The notes under the pieces were generated by a model. The model did not search any database, had not been told where the DNA came from, and saw only the letters and a list, made by a program, of their open reading frames with translations. Below, in pieces: positions 1-9,017 of a stretch of DNA of 64,000 bases. Within the stretch, counting starts at the first letter, position 1. Every line of letters begins with the position of its first letter. The DNA comes from Chromatiaceae bacterium. Lineage in GTDB: Bacteria; Pseudomonadota; Gammaproteobacteria; Chromatiales; Chromatiaceae. The stretch lies in assembly GCA_016714645.1 (NCBI GenBank), contig JADKCI010000005.1:558001-622000 (forward strand), given 5' to 3'. The position numbers were made by a program, and so were the translations under genes.

Positions 1-1333
1 CGATGCCGCTGATACGGGCCGCCTCGCTGACGTTGCCGCCGGCGGCCTGGAGCAGGCGGACCAGATAGCCCTGCTCGAAGTGGCCGCGTTCCTCCTCGTA
101 GGGCAGCACGGCCTGCGGGGCCGCCAGGGGCTGGGTGCCCTCGGCGGCCAGGTGCTCCAGGTGGACGGGGCCGATGGCCCCCCCGGGATGCAGCGCCACC
201 ACGCGCTCCACGGTGTGGCGCAACTGACGGACGTTGCCGGGCCAGGCAAAGCCCTCCAGCAGGCGGATGGCGTCCGGGGTGAAGGGCCCGACGTCCTTGT
301 GGAAACGGGCCTTGAACAGCTCCAGAAAGTGCAGGGTGAGGGCCAGGATGTCCTCCCGCCGTTCGCGCAGCGGCGTGATGCGCAGGGCAACCACATTGAT
401 GCGGTAGAACAAATCCTCGCGAAAGCTGTGGTCGCGCACGGCGTCCGCCAGTCGGCGATTGCAGGCGCAGATCAGGCGGAAGTCGCTGCCACGCAGGGCC
501 GTGCCGCCCAGCCGCTGGAAGTTGCGCTCCTGAAGCACCCGCAACAGGCTGGTCTGGAGCTTGGGGCTCATGTCCGCCACCTCATCGAGGAAGAGGGAGC
601 CGCCGTTGGCCTGCTCGAGGTATCCCGGCGTGGTCCGGGCCGCCCCGGTAAAGGCGCCCTTCTCGTAGCCAAACAGGGTGCTCTCGAGCAGTTGCTCGGA
701 CAGGGCGCCGCAGTTGACCTCGAAGAAGGGCCCGGCGGCCCGTGGGCTGCTGGCGTGCAGGATACGCGCCACCACCTCCTTGCCGGTGCCGCTCTCGCCC
801 TCCAGAAGGACCGTGGTATCCAGCGGCGCGACCTGGCGGATCTGTTGCAGCAGACGCTCGATGGCCGGCGAGCGGCCGATCAGGACCTGACCCTCGGCGC
901 GCCCGTCCAGGGTGTGCCGCAGGCTGTCGATCTCGCGATAGGCGCGATCCAGTTCCAGGGCCTTGTCAATGGTTGCCTCCAGGGATTCGAGGTCCTCGAA
1001 GGGCTTGGTCAGGTAATCGAAGAGGCCCCCACGCACCGCGCGCACCGCATCGCGCACATCGGCATAGCCGGTGATCAGGATGGCGACCTGGTGCGGTCGC
1101 TCCCGGCGCATCTCCTCGACCAGGTCCAGGCCGCCGCCATCCGGCAGCCGCTGGTCCATCAGGATCAGGTGGTAATCGCTGGTGCGAAAGCGCTGTCGAG
1201 CGCCGGCGGCATCGACGGCCACGTCCAGCGTCAGGGGGCGTCCACGGAACAGGCCCGCGAACAGGGTGGCCGTATAGGGCTCGTCATCGACCAGCAGGAT
1301 CTTGACCGTCACCGCGCGCTCCCGGGTTGCCAT
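1..1333 (-). CDS. Sigma-54-dependent response regulator (NtrC family), C-terminus cut by window edge
   Basis: Cytoplasmic activator of sigma-54 promoters, expected to be phosphorylated by the kinase encoded just upstream. Reading from the right, it has an N-terminal receiver domain (ILLVDDEPY; phosphoacceptor Asp in LILMDQRLPDG), an AAA+ domain with Walker A GESGTGKE, the sigma-54 contact loop GAFTGA and Walker B LFLDEVADM, and the start of a Fis-type helix-turn-helix (GNVSEAARISG) that runs off the window, so only the last part of the DNA-binding domain is missing. ATG at 1333 overlaps the kinase gene by about 50 bp. A GTG at 1312 is the alternative start and has a better Shine-Dalgarno (GGGAG, six bases before). 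Target promoters are unknown. Confidence 0.93.
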   Translation of the reverse strand, partial: MATRERAVTVKILLVDDEPYTATLFAGLFRGRPLTLDVAVDAAGARQRFRTSDYHLILMDQRLPDGGGLDLVEEMRRERPHQVAILITGYADVRDAVRAVRGGLFDYLTKPFEDLESLEATIDKALELDRAYREIDSLRHTLDGRAEGQVLIGRSPAIERLLQQIRQVAPLDTTVLLEGESGTGKEVVARILHASSPRAAGPFFEVNCGALSEQLLESTLFGYEKGAFTGAARTTPGYLEQANGGSLFLDEVADMSPKLQTSLLRVLQERNFQRLGGTALRGSDFRLICACNRRLADAVRDHSFREDLFYRINVVALRITPLRERREDILALTLHFLELFKARFHKDVGPFTPDAIRLLEGFAWPGNVRQLRHTVERVVALHPGGAIGPVHLEHLAAEGTQPLAAPQAVLPYEEERGHFEQGYLVRLLQAAGGNVSEAARISGI

Positions 1334-3032
1334 GGGTGTCGGGAAGCCATATCGCAAAGATCGCACCACCATCCGGGTGGTTGTCGCCAGTGGCCTCCCC
1401 CTCATGCAGGATGGCGACGTGCTGCACCACCGCCAGCCCGAGCCCGGTCCCCGTGGAGCGGGTGGTAAAGAAGGGGGTGAACAGCTTCTCGCGCACTGCC
1501 GCCGTGAGGCCCGGGCCCTGGTCGATGACCGCCAGGGACCAGCCGGGGCGGCGCTCGGACCCGGTGGCCGGCCGCAACCGCACGGTGATGGTCCCCTCGG
1601 GCGGATTGATCTGACCGGCATTGGCCAGCAGGTTGAAGAGGGCGTGGCGCACCAGCACGGGGTCGATGTCGAGGGTCACCGGCGGCGGCAACTCGGTGGC
1701 GACCGCCGGGTGGCGGTCGGTGCTCTGCTGGAACAGGGCGATGGTGTCGCGCACCAGGGCCGTGACCTCGGTGGGCCTGCGCTCAGAGCGTGACACTCGG
1801 GTAAAGGCCAGCATGCGTTGCAGGAAGGCGTGGCAATCCTTGCCCGCCCGACGAATCTCGCCCAGCAAGTGGCGCACCCGCACCGGGTCGTCGGCCTCGC
1901 GCTCGGCCAACTGGGCCATGTTGATCACCCCCACCAGGGGATTGTTGATCTGGTGTGCGATCTCGCCAATGGTGCGCCCCACCTCGGACAGCTTCTCGAT
2001 TTGGACGATGCGCTGGTGCTCGGTGCTGAGTCGGGCGAAGCGGGTCTCCAGCTCACGCTGGCGGCGGTAGTCCCGCTCCACCCGGTCCAGGACCAGGTAA
2101 AAGAGGTAGAACACCAGGCCGCCGACCCCCAGGATGGCCAGGGTAGCGGTGATCAGCGTCTTGCGAAATCCGGCCTGCAATGCCGTCACGTCGCGCACCA
2201 CCGCGATCTCCCCGACCTCCAGGCCCGTGGCGTCGGTGAGCGGCAGCAGGGCGGTGTACAGCACCCGGCCACCGTCCAGGGTCTGCTCCGCGGCCCGGCG
2301 CTCGGCGGCGGGCCGGCGCAGGCGCTCGGCGACGGCGGTGGGGATCTCGCTCAGGGTGCTGCTCAGGATCACCGGCGTCTCCGTGCCTCCCTGGCTGCCA
2401 CTGGCCGCCGGGGCCAGCAGCCGGCCCTCGACCAGCACCAGCAGATCCAACCCCAGGGCGGCGTGGATCTCCTGGGCGACGTGATCGATCTCCTCGCCGA
2501 GCTCCAGATAGCCGATCAGGGTATCACCGTCGTACCAGGGCTTGACCGCGCGCAGGGTCAGGGTGCCCAGAGGGCCCAGTTCCAGGCCCTGGGTCTCGCG
2601 CCCGCTCTCCTGAGCCAGGCGGGCGGTGGCACGGTCGATCGCATCTCCAAACATGTCGGGCTGGTGAGCGCGCAGCACCACCCGGCGGGCGGTATCCAGG
2701 ACGTAGAAGTGAGTGACCCGGTGTTGCCCGTGCAGACGCTCGAACAGGGGGGTGATCTGGGCCTGCAGCGCCCCCAGATCGCCGGCCAGAAAGGCGGTCT
2801 TGAGGGTGGCGTCGCGGCTGATGGGGCAGAGGGTGGCGTGGAGCTTGGCCGCGTCGTTGTCGAGCTGGAGGTGAAACAAACGCTCCACGGCCCGCACGCT
2901 GTTGGCCAGGTCGTGCGCCCGGGCGTGGGCCTCGTAACGATAGGCGATGGACAGCAGGGCGCCCAGCGCCAAGAGGAGCACCAGGGTAAAGGGGACCAGG
3001 ATCGGCCCTTTGACTCTATCCGCGCGTCGCAT
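1284..3032 (-). CDS. Membrane sensor histidine kinase with double-Cache-type periplasmic domain
   Basis: Inner-membrane sensor kinase, about 582 residues, partner of the overlapping sigma-54 regulator. Visible parts: a membrane helix near residues 10-30, a periplasmic region to about residue 280 with the RAHQPD...GDAIDRAT pattern typical of double-Cache type 3 ligand sensors, a second helix (LITATLAILGVGGLVFYLFYL), a HisKA box with His in GEIAHQINNPL, and an HATPase with N box (LFNLLANAG), G1 (DQGPGL) and G2 (GTGLGLAVV). The ATG at 3032 is chosen because it directly precedes the first membrane helix; the open frame continues upstream without signal-like sequence. The ligand cannot be read from sequence. 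The family commonly senses small organic molecules. Confidence 0.9.
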   Translation of the reverse strand: MRRADRVKGPILVPFTLVLLLALGALLSIAYRYEAHARAHDLANSVRAVERLFHLQLDNDAAKLHATLCPISRDATLKTAFLAGDLGALQAQITPLFERLHGQHRVTHFYVLDTARRVVLRAHQPDMFGDAIDRATARLAQESGRETQGLELGPLGTLTLRAVKPWYDGDTLIGYLELGEEIDHVAQEIHAALGLDLLVLVEGRLLAPAASGSQGGTETPVILSSTLSEIPTAVAERLRRPAAERRAAEQTLDGGRVLYTALLPLTDATGLEVGEIAVVRDVTALQAGFRKTLITATLAILGVGGLVFYLFYLVLDRVERDYRRQRELETRFARLSTEHQRIVQIEKLSEVGRTIGEIAHQINNPLVGVINMAQLAEREADDPVRVRHLLGEIRRAGKDCHAFLQRMLAFTRVSRSERRPTEVTALVRDTIALFQQSTDRHPAVATELPPPVTLDIDPVLVRHALFNLLANAGQINPPEGTITVRLRPATGSERRPGWSLAVIDQGPGLTAAVREKLFTPFFTTRSTGTGLGLAVVQHVAILHEGEATGDNHPDGGAIFAIWLPDTHGNPGARGDGQDPAGR

Positions 3033-3195
3033 GGGGTATCCACCGAGGGTGCATGGGGTTGTCGGGGCGACGGAGCGGCGGCGGGCCGGCCCGCCAGATC
3101 CAGGGACGGGACCAGCATAGCACGCGGTACCAGAGGTATCATGAGGCAGCTCCACCAGACCGGCTTTCATCCACGAATCCCCGGAGGCTTCCCCC

Positions 3196-4494
3196 ATGAC
3201 TACCCCCACTGAACGCGAGAAGGACCGTATCCGCGCGGTAACCGGCCTGCTCCACCAGGCCTGCAAGCCCATCCGCATCCTGCGCGCCCTCGACTGGCCG
3301 CCCGAGGTAAAGGAGTCTTTCCTGGCTGGCGGTTGCCGGGAACTACCGCAGGTGACGTATCCCCCTTTCGACCCTACGCCGAGCATCGAGTTGGTGCGCG
3401 AGGCCCGCCGCCAGATCGTGCCCTTTTCGACCATCGACGTCTGGCTGGATCGGCATGCCCAGTCCATTGAGCTCGGGGCAAGGATGCTGGCGGCGGTGGG
3501 CACCCCCAGCTTTTTCGATTTCGGACGCCAACTCTATGGCGAGCCCACGGCGCCCTTGCGTTATGTGGCGATATCTCCCCTGGAGTTGGCGCAAAGCGTC
3601 CTGGATACCATTGACCAACTGGCTCACATCGATATCTCCACGGCCCCGCCGGCTTATCACAGTGCCGAGGAGGTGGCGGTAGATCTCGATCGCGCAGTGC
3701 GCGCCCATTTCGGCGACCAGGCCCCCGCCATCGAACTGGTGGACCGCCTCTCCGCCAATGCCCTGGCCACCTCCCGGGCGATTCGGGTGCGCCGGGGCGC
3801 CCGCTTTACCGACCGCGATTTTACCCAACTGCTGCATCACGAGGCCTTCATCCACGTCGCCACCTCCCTCAACGGCAAGGCCCAGACCGACCTGCCGCTC
3901 CTGGCCGCCGGGCATCCGGGCACTACCCGCACCCAGGAGGGGCTGGCGGTCTTTGCCGAGGTGATCAGCGGCTCCATCGAACTGGACCGGCTGCGGCGCC
4001 TGGCGGATCGGGTACTGGCCATCCAGATGGCCATCGAGGGCGCGGATTTTCTGGAGGTCAATGGCTTTTTCCTGGAGCGCACCGGCGATCCGGATCAGGC
4101 CTTCGAAAATACCCGGCGGGTCTTTCGCGGTGGCGTCATCACCGGGGGGGCGCCCTTCTGCAAGGATCTGGTCTATCTCCTGGGCCTGCTTCAGGTGAAC
4201 AACTTCATCCGGGCCACTTTCGGCGCCGGGCGCGCGGACTGCCTCAGCCTGCTGTTCTGCGGCAAACTGGATATCTTCGACATCCCGGCCCTGTGCGAGC
4301 TCTATGCCATGGGCCTCTGTCGGCCACCGCGTTTTCTGCCGCCCTGGATCAGCGACCCCCGCCACCTGCTGGCCATCCTGACCTTTAACGTCTTTATCAA
4401 CCGCATCAAGCTGGAGACCATGATCGATGTGGCGCGCAAGGTGCTGGACAGCGCGCCCCTGGTGAGGATGCCAGGGCCCGAGGTAGCCGCTTAA
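3196..4494 (+). CDS. DUF1704 / flavohemoglobin-expression-modulating QEGLA-motif protein, putative zinc carboxypeptidase
   Basis: 432 residues, soluble, no signal peptide. The sequence has an HExxxH motif (His215-Glu216 to His220, within HHEAFIH) and a TQEGLA motif whose Glu248 would be the third zinc ligand. Family knowledge: this is the DUF1704 family, bacterial members of which are labelled 'flavohemoglobin expression-modulating QEGLA motif protein'; the eukaryotic relative MATCAP (KIAA0895) is a zinc protease that trims C-terminal tyrosine from tubulin using the same residues. Inference: a cytoplasmic metallo-carboxypeptidase of unknown substrate. It is divergent from the sigma-54 two-component genes across a 163-bp gap and ends one base before the convergent membrane-protein gene. 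I see no flavohemoglobin gene in the window. Confidence 0.85.
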   Translation: MTTPTEREKDRIRAVTGLLHQACKPIRILRALDWPPEVKESFLAGGCRELPQVTYPPFDPTPSIELVREARRQIVPFSTIDVWLDRHAQSIELGARMLAAVGTPSFFDFGRQLYGEPTAPLRYVAISPLELAQSVLDTIDQLAHIDISTAPPAYHSAEEVAVDLDRAVRAHFGDQAPAIELVDRLSANALATSRAIRVRRGARFTDRDFTQLLHHEAFIHVATSLNGKAQTDLPLLAAGHPGTTRTQEGLAVFAEVISGSIELDRLRRLADRVLAIQMAIEGADFLEVNGFFLERTGDPDQAFENTRRVFRGGVITGGAPFCKDLVYLLGLLQVNNFIRATFGAGRADCLSLLFCGKLDIFDIPALCELYAMGLCRPPRFLPPWISDPRHLLAILTFNVFINRIKLETMIDVARKVLDSAPLVRMPGPEVAA

Positions 4495-4495
4495 C

Positions 4496-5683
4496 CTAGA
4501 GCAGCGCCCCCGCCAGCAATTGCAGTATCTCCCCGACCGGCATCACCAGGAAGATGAGCGGCAGGCCGGGGAGGCAGGCAACCACCGCGATCTGCAGGAT
4601 CTGCTGCTGGCTGAAGGGGAAAATCTTCATCTCCCGGATCATGCCGAAGCTGTTGCCCAGGTCGGCCAAGGACTGGATGTCGGCGCTGCCCAGGAGGGGC
4701 TCATCCGTCGGCGGCGTGCCCGCCACCCATTTCTGGTGGAAGGCGCGGTTATAGTCGTTGGCCAAGAGGCTGTATTGGCGGAGCCCTTGCCGCCGGGCGC
4801 GGGCCAGCAAGGGGGAGAAAATCAGCAGGGGACCCAGAATGAGCAGCAGCATGGCCACCAGGTAGACCGCGAACACGACCTTGAACGACATGACGGGTAC
4901 CGCCTCGAAATGGACCTGGAAGGCCACGTGGGCGCTCAGGACGCAACTGAAGGCAAAGGGGAAGATCGCCAGGGCCAGATGGGCGCCCCCGAGGAAACCC
5001 AACCCCGCGGCCCGGTCCGGATGAGTGGGCACCAAATCCAGGTCGAGACGCGCCATGTCGCGCAGGAACAGGGTCCAACTGATCAGACGCCAGATCCAGC
5101 GGAACAGGAAGAATTGCAGGAGGGGGACCGCCACGAAGTAGTACCAGAGCCCCGCCCAGGTGAAGGCGGCCCCGGCCTCCGTCATGCTGGTCCGCCAGGT
5201 GGCGGCACTCGCCGCGCCGACCCAGGTATCCATGGTCAGTTGCCAGGCCCCGATCATGGCGATTCCCAGCATGAGCAACTCCGGCAGGAGCGCCTCGCGG
5301 CGACGCCAGGCCCGGAGGATGGCCGCCTCGACGGCGGGTATATCCTCCGGGCGGACAAAGTTGCCCTGCACGAAATTCAACCCGGCCGTCCGGAGTCGGG
5401 GCCCGACGATGACCTCCGAGAGGAAGAGCAGGGGGACGGCCAGGAAGAAGCGGGCGTAGGTGGGGAAGTCGAGTAAGAGGGATTCCCGGGGCGTCGACCC
5501 CAGCGCCAAGCCCTCCATTAGGGCCAAGATGAGGAGCGGTAGCCAGGTGATCAGCAGAAAGCCGATCATCCGCCGCCCAATGGAAGGACCCTCGCCCTGG
5601 ATGAGGCCCATGCGCTGCATGAGGCGGTAAGCTGGCCCACCCAATTGGAATTCCAGCTTGGATTCCTGATTCAAGATACTCAT
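4496..5683 (-). CDS. Polytopic membrane protein of unknown function
   Basis: About 395 residues with roughly seven hydrophobic helices (for example FLLITWLPLLILALMEG, FFLAVPLLFLSEVIVG, YYFVAVPLLQFFLFRWIW, VYLVAMLLLILGPLLIF and a C-terminal pair). I do not recognise a named family. A charged loop between the fifth and sixth helices and a cytoplasmic-looking stretch (LLANDYNRAFHQKW) before the last helices are the only polar features. The start at 5683 (MSILNQESK) is preferred over longer in-frame starts, whose extra N-terminus is low-complexity and reads like untranslated sequence. It ends one base after the convergent DUF1704 gene. Confidence 0.75.
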   Translation of the reverse strand: MSILNQESKLEFQLGGPAYRLMQRMGLIQGEGPSIGRRMIGFLLITWLPLLILALMEGLALGSTPRESLLLDFPTYARFFLAVPLLFLSEVIVGPRLRTAGLNFVQGNFVRPEDIPAVEAAILRAWRRREALLPELLMLGIAMIGAWQLTMDTWVGAASAATWRTSMTEAGAAFTWAGLWYYFVAVPLLQFFLFRWIWRLISWTLFLRDMARLDLDLVPTHPDRAAGLGFLGGAHLALAIFPFAFSCVLSAHVAFQVHFEAVPVMSFKVVFAVYLVAMLLLILGPLLIFSPLLARARRQGLRQYSLLANDYNRAFHQKWVAGTPPTDEPLLGSADIQSLADLGNSFGMIREMKIFPFSQQQILQIAVVACLPGLPLIFLVMPVGEILQLLAGALL

Positions 5684-6193
5684 TTTGGCCACCAGCCAGG
5701 TTAATGTATGAAATGGGTGGGTGACGCAGGCCGAGTGCCCTGCCCCCCCAGCCGGCAACAGCGGGGCAAGGTGCCGGTGACCGAGATTCACAGCCCTCCC
5801 CCCACCGATATTGCCAGGCGATGCCCAGCAGGTCGAAATTGTTCCCGGTTCGGGCCTCACCCCCGAGCTGGCGTAGATAAGCAGGCCTAATCGACCCAGT
5901 CTCCGGAGTTTTGGCTTCGGCGGTGGATGGGCGCCAGGCGCGCCCCAAGTAGAAATCCCCCATCTCTTCTAACCGGGAAACCCAGTAAAATAGCTCAGGC
6001 CAATCTCTGGGCTGGGGATCAGGATGACCCGCAACTGGCTGGAAATGTCACGACAGCCGCTGATGAGCCTGGTACCTTCCCAAGGATACTTGAGACAAGG
6101 CAAGCATCCCGCCTGGCGGCGACGGCATCCCCTTCAGGTTCCATCCCCCCCGAGGCTGAGACGGACATCCTCACGATTCAGAGGCAAACGCAG
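5684..6193. other. 510-bp intergenic region between divergent genes
   Basis: No reading frame with convincing codon use, no RNA gene and no clear terminator is visible. It presumably carries promoters for the divergent membrane protein and patatin-lipoprotein genes. A weak minus-10-like hexamer, TAAAAT, lies near 5986 but has no good minus-35 partner. Confidence 0.4.
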
Positions 6194-7387
6194 ATGAGAC
6201 TCAGCATTGACCCCGTTTTAATCTTCATGGCCGCGGTGATATTGCTCGCCCAAGGGTGCGCGGGGCCGGTACGCCAGCAGGCGGTACCCTCGGCCTTGAC
6301 GGCCCAGGCCGTCATACCGGGACTGGAAGAGGTACGTTACCGCATCGGCATCGACAACGAGGCCATCGAGCGCGAGGCTCTTGATGCCTTGCGGCGTGAG
6401 CAGGCCTATCGCGCCGCCAGCGGCCAGCGCGGTCCCCTGCCCCCGACGGCCTTCCTGGCCATATCCGGCGGCGGTGATAACGGGGCCTTCGGCACCGGAC
6501 TTCTGAATGGCTGGACGGCCGCCGGCGACCGGCCGGAATTCAAGCTGGTAACCGGTATCAGTACCGGCGCCCTCATGGCCCCTTTTGCCTTCCTCGGTTC
6601 CGCCTACGATGACCAGCTCAAGCGGCTCTATACCAAGGTGTCCCCCGCGGACATCAGTATCCGGCGGTCGCTGCTCGCCGCGCTCACCAACGATGCCCTG
6701 GCCGACAACGCCCCCCTCTGGCGACTCCTCGAAAAGGAGGTGGACCAGTCCCTGCTCGACGCCATTGCCCGGGAATACGCAAAGGGTCGGTTGTTGCTGG
6801 TCGGTACCGTGGACCTGGATTCACGCCAGGCGGTGCTCTGGAACCTGACGCGGATCGCCGCCAGTCATGATCCCAAGGCGCTTCCCCTCTTCCGCTCCAT
6901 CATGATCGCCTCCGCCGCCATCCCCGGCGCCTTCCCGCCGGTGTTGATCGACGTCGTAGCCAAGGGCCAACCCTTCCAGGAGATGCACGTGGACGGCGGC
7001 ACCATGTCCCAGGTCTTCGTCTATCCGCCCACACTGAACTTGAAGGCGCTAACCAAACAGCACGGGGCCAGTCGTGAGCGCCGGGTCTATGTGATCCGCA
7101 ATGCCCGCCTCGACCCCGAGTGGGCCCAGGTCGAGCGCCGGACCATGAGTATCGCCGGACGGGCCATTTCCTCCCTCATTCACACCCAGGGTCTCGGCGA
7201 CCTCTATCGTATCTATCTGACCAGCCAGCGTGACGGGGTGGACTTCAATCTGGGCTATGTCCCCGCCAGCTTCAACGCCCCGCACCCCGAGGAGTTCGAC
7301 CCCGACTTTATGCGGGCCCTCTACCAGACCGGCTACGAGATGGCGGTCAAGGGCTTTCCCTGGGAAAAGCTACCGCCTGGCTTCTGA
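6194..7387 (+). CDS. Patatin-like phospholipase, predicted lipoprotein
   Basis: About 397 residues. It starts with a lipoprotein signal (hydrophobic FMAAVILLAQ followed by lipobox GC), so it should be anchored in the outer or inner membrane facing the periplasm. The patatin fold is indicated by the oxyanion loop ISGGGDNGAFGTG, the nucleophile elbow GISTG and the catalytic dyad Asp in HVDGGTM. Family knowledge: a Ser-Asp acyl hydrolase acting on phospholipids or other acyl esters. ATG at 6194 is chosen because it begins the signal peptide, although the open frame extends further upstream. The YiaW/YiaV-like pair follows 114 bp downstream in the same direction, so an envelope-lipid role is plausible. 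Confidence 0.9.
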   Translation: MRLSIDPVLIFMAAVILLAQGCAGPVRQQAVPSALTAQAVIPGLEEVRYRIGIDNEAIEREALDALRREQAYRAASGQRGPLPPTAFLAISGGGDNGAFGTGLLNGWTAAGDRPEFKLVTGISTGALMAPFAFLGSAYDDQLKRLYTKVSPADISIRRSLLAALTNDALADNAPLWRLLEKEVDQSLLDAIAREYAKGRLLLVGTVDLDSRQAVLWNLTRIAASHDPKALPLFRSIMIASAAIPGAFPPVLIDVVAKGQPFQEMHVDGGTMSQVFVYPPTLNLKALTKQHGASRERRVYVIRNARLDPEWAQVERRTMSIAGRAISSLIHTQGLGDLYRIYLTSQRDGVDFNLGYVPASFNAPHPEEFDPDFMRALYQTGYEMAVKGFPWEKLPPGF

Positions 7388-7501
7388 TCAGGTCCCAAGA
7401 GGTTTGGCGCCCCTTATCATCGTCTCCGCCAAGGGCGCCGTAAGTATTTTTTAACCGCGGTCCAACGCTATCGGTGTGACCGCCCACCTAGGAGTCATCA
7501 C

Positions 7502-7837
7502 GTGTTTCTCGATTATTTTGCCTTGGGCATTCTCTTCTTCGTCGCCATCGTGCTCTTCTACGGGATCATCGCCATCCACGACATCCCTTACGAGATCGCC
7601 AAACACCGCAATCATCCCCAGCAGGATGCCTTGCACGTCGCGGGCTGGATCAGCCTCTTCACCCTCCATGCCATTTGGCCCTTTCTCTGGATCTGGGCCA
7701 CCCTCTATCGCGAGGATCGCGGCTGGGGCTTTCAACAAGTCGGCCTGGCCGAGGTCGAGGACATCGCCAGGATCAAGGCCGAGATCCAGGCCCTGTCCGA
7801 CCGTCTCCACACCCTAGAACAGTCCCCCCATCAGTGA
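7502..7837 (+). CDS. DUF3302 small inner-membrane protein (YiaW-like)
   Basis: 111 residues from a GTG start. Two hydrophobic segments (ALGILFFVAIVLFYGIIAIH and WISLFTLHAIWPFLWIWAT) bracket a charged loop (EIAKHRNHPQQDALH), followed by a short C-terminal coiled coil (IKAEIQALSDRLHTLEQ). This is the pattern of the DUF3302 family, which includes E. coli YiaW. As in E. coli, the next gene, nine bases downstream, encodes a YiaV-like HlyD-family protein, so the two are very likely co-transcribed and act together in the inner membrane. Function is not established. Confidence 0.85.
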   Translation: MFLDYFALGILFFVAIVLFYGIIAIHDIPYEIAKHRNHPQQDALHVAGWISLFTLHAIWPFLWIWATLYREDRGWGFQQVGLAEVEDIARIKAEIQALSDRLHTLEQSPHQ

Positions 7838-7846
7838 GATCGCCGC

Positions 7847-8854
7847 ATGGATTTTCTACTCATCCTGACCTACACCGCCCTCTGCGTCTTCATCTTCAAG
7901 GTCTTCAAGCTACCGCTTAACAAATGGACGGTGCCGACGGCGGTCCTCGGGGGCATCTTCATCATCGGCGCCCTCCTGCTGATCATGAACTTCAACCATC
8001 CCTATTCGGAATCCGTTCGCCAATATTTCGTGACCACCCCCATCATCGCCGAGGTCCGGGGCCGCGTCATCGAGGTCCCCATCCAGTCGAATACCCTCAT
8101 CAAAGAGGGTGATGTCCTGTTCAAGATCGACCCCGAGTCCTTCATGGACGAGATCCGCGGGGTAGAGGGTGACCTGGTCGCCGCCAACAAGGACCTTGAC
8201 CGTTCCAAGGAGTTGTTCTCCAAGGGCGCCGTGAGCGAGCGGGTCCTCGACCAGAGCCGCGCCAAGGTCGAGGAATTGAAGGCCAAACTCGACGATGCCC
8301 GCTTCAAGCTCGATCAGACGGTGGTCAAGGCCCCCAGTGACGGCTTTGTCACTCAACTCTTCCTGCGTCCGGGTATGATGGCGCTCCCCTTGTCCATGAC
8401 GCCCGTCATGACCTTCGTCCATCGAGAGGAGCGGCTCTTCACCGGCTGGTTCCGCCAGAACAGTATCGAACGTCTGCAAGTGGGCAGCGAGGCGGAGGTG
8501 ACCCTGGACGGCATCCCCGGGGTCATTTTCTCCGGCGAGGTTGAGAAAGTCCTGCCCATCATTGCGGAGGGCCAGGTTAGACCTAGCGGGGATTTCATCG
8601 GCTTCGACCCCAAGAGCAGCCCGGGCCGGGTAGCCGTAGTCATCAAGATTACCGACCCCGACCTGGCGCTTTACTCGCTGCCGGCAGGCCTGTTCGGCCA
8701 GGCGGCGGTCTATACCGAGCACTTCCACCATATTGCCATCCTGCGGCGCACCCTACTGCGCATGGCCGCCTGGATGAACTACGTCTTCCCTTACATTAAA
8801 GCCCTTCGTGGCCAGAATGGCACCGCTCCGGGCCAGCCTCCTAGGGGAAGCTGA
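7847..8854 (+). CDS. HlyD-family membrane fusion protein (YiaV-like)
   Basis: 335 residues. A tandem of N-terminal membrane helices (LLILTYTALCVFIFKVF and GGIFIIGALLLIMNF) is followed by the biotinyl-lipoyl-like half (VRGRVIEVPIQSNTLIKEGDV), an alpha-hairpin coiled coil (DLDRSKELFSKGAVSE) and the second half-domain plus beta-barrel (VVKAPSDGFVTQLF). This is a periplasmic adaptor of the EmrA/AaeA/YiaV type. No transporter or outer-membrane channel gene adjoins it. Its partner is the DUF3302 protein just upstream, with a nine-base gap. Substrate is unknown. Confidence 0.88.
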   Translation: MDFLLILTYTALCVFIFKVFKLPLNKWTVPTAVLGGIFIIGALLLIMNFNHPYSESVRQYFVTTPIIAEVRGRVIEVPIQSNTLIKEGDVLFKIDPESFMDEIRGVEGDLVAANKDLDRSKELFSKGAVSERVLDQSRAKVEELKAKLDDARFKLDQTVVKAPSDGFVTQLFLRPGMMALPLSMTPVMTFVHREERLFTGWFRQNSIERLQVGSEAEVTLDGIPGVIFSGEVEKVLPIIAEGQVRPSGDFIGFDPKSSPGRVAVVIKITDPDLALYSLPAGLFGQAAVYTEHFHHIAILRRTLLRMAAWMNYVFPYIKALRGQNGTAPGQPPRGS

Positions 8855-9017
8855 CCCGGATTAGCCGATCGAAATACCATGATCCTGAACGACAAAGGAT
8901 CAGGTTAAAGGTCGCAACCGCGAACGCATCCTGGCCAGCCTAACCCTGCCATTCGACCCGAGGCCGCATGGGGGCGGTGGCTGGCGGACCTGGGACAGGG
9001 ACCCAGCCGCGCATCCT

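Noticed and set aside
80..1468. Long plus-strand open frame opposite the sigma-54 regulator
   Set aside because: The minus strand carries clear receiver, AAA+ and Fis motifs; the plus frame is a GC-rich shadow with no recognisable domain.
8880..8902. Hairpin TGATCCT...AGGATCA as a terminator between YiaV-like and mscS genes
   Set aside because: Only a 7-bp stem with no T-run; could be chance.
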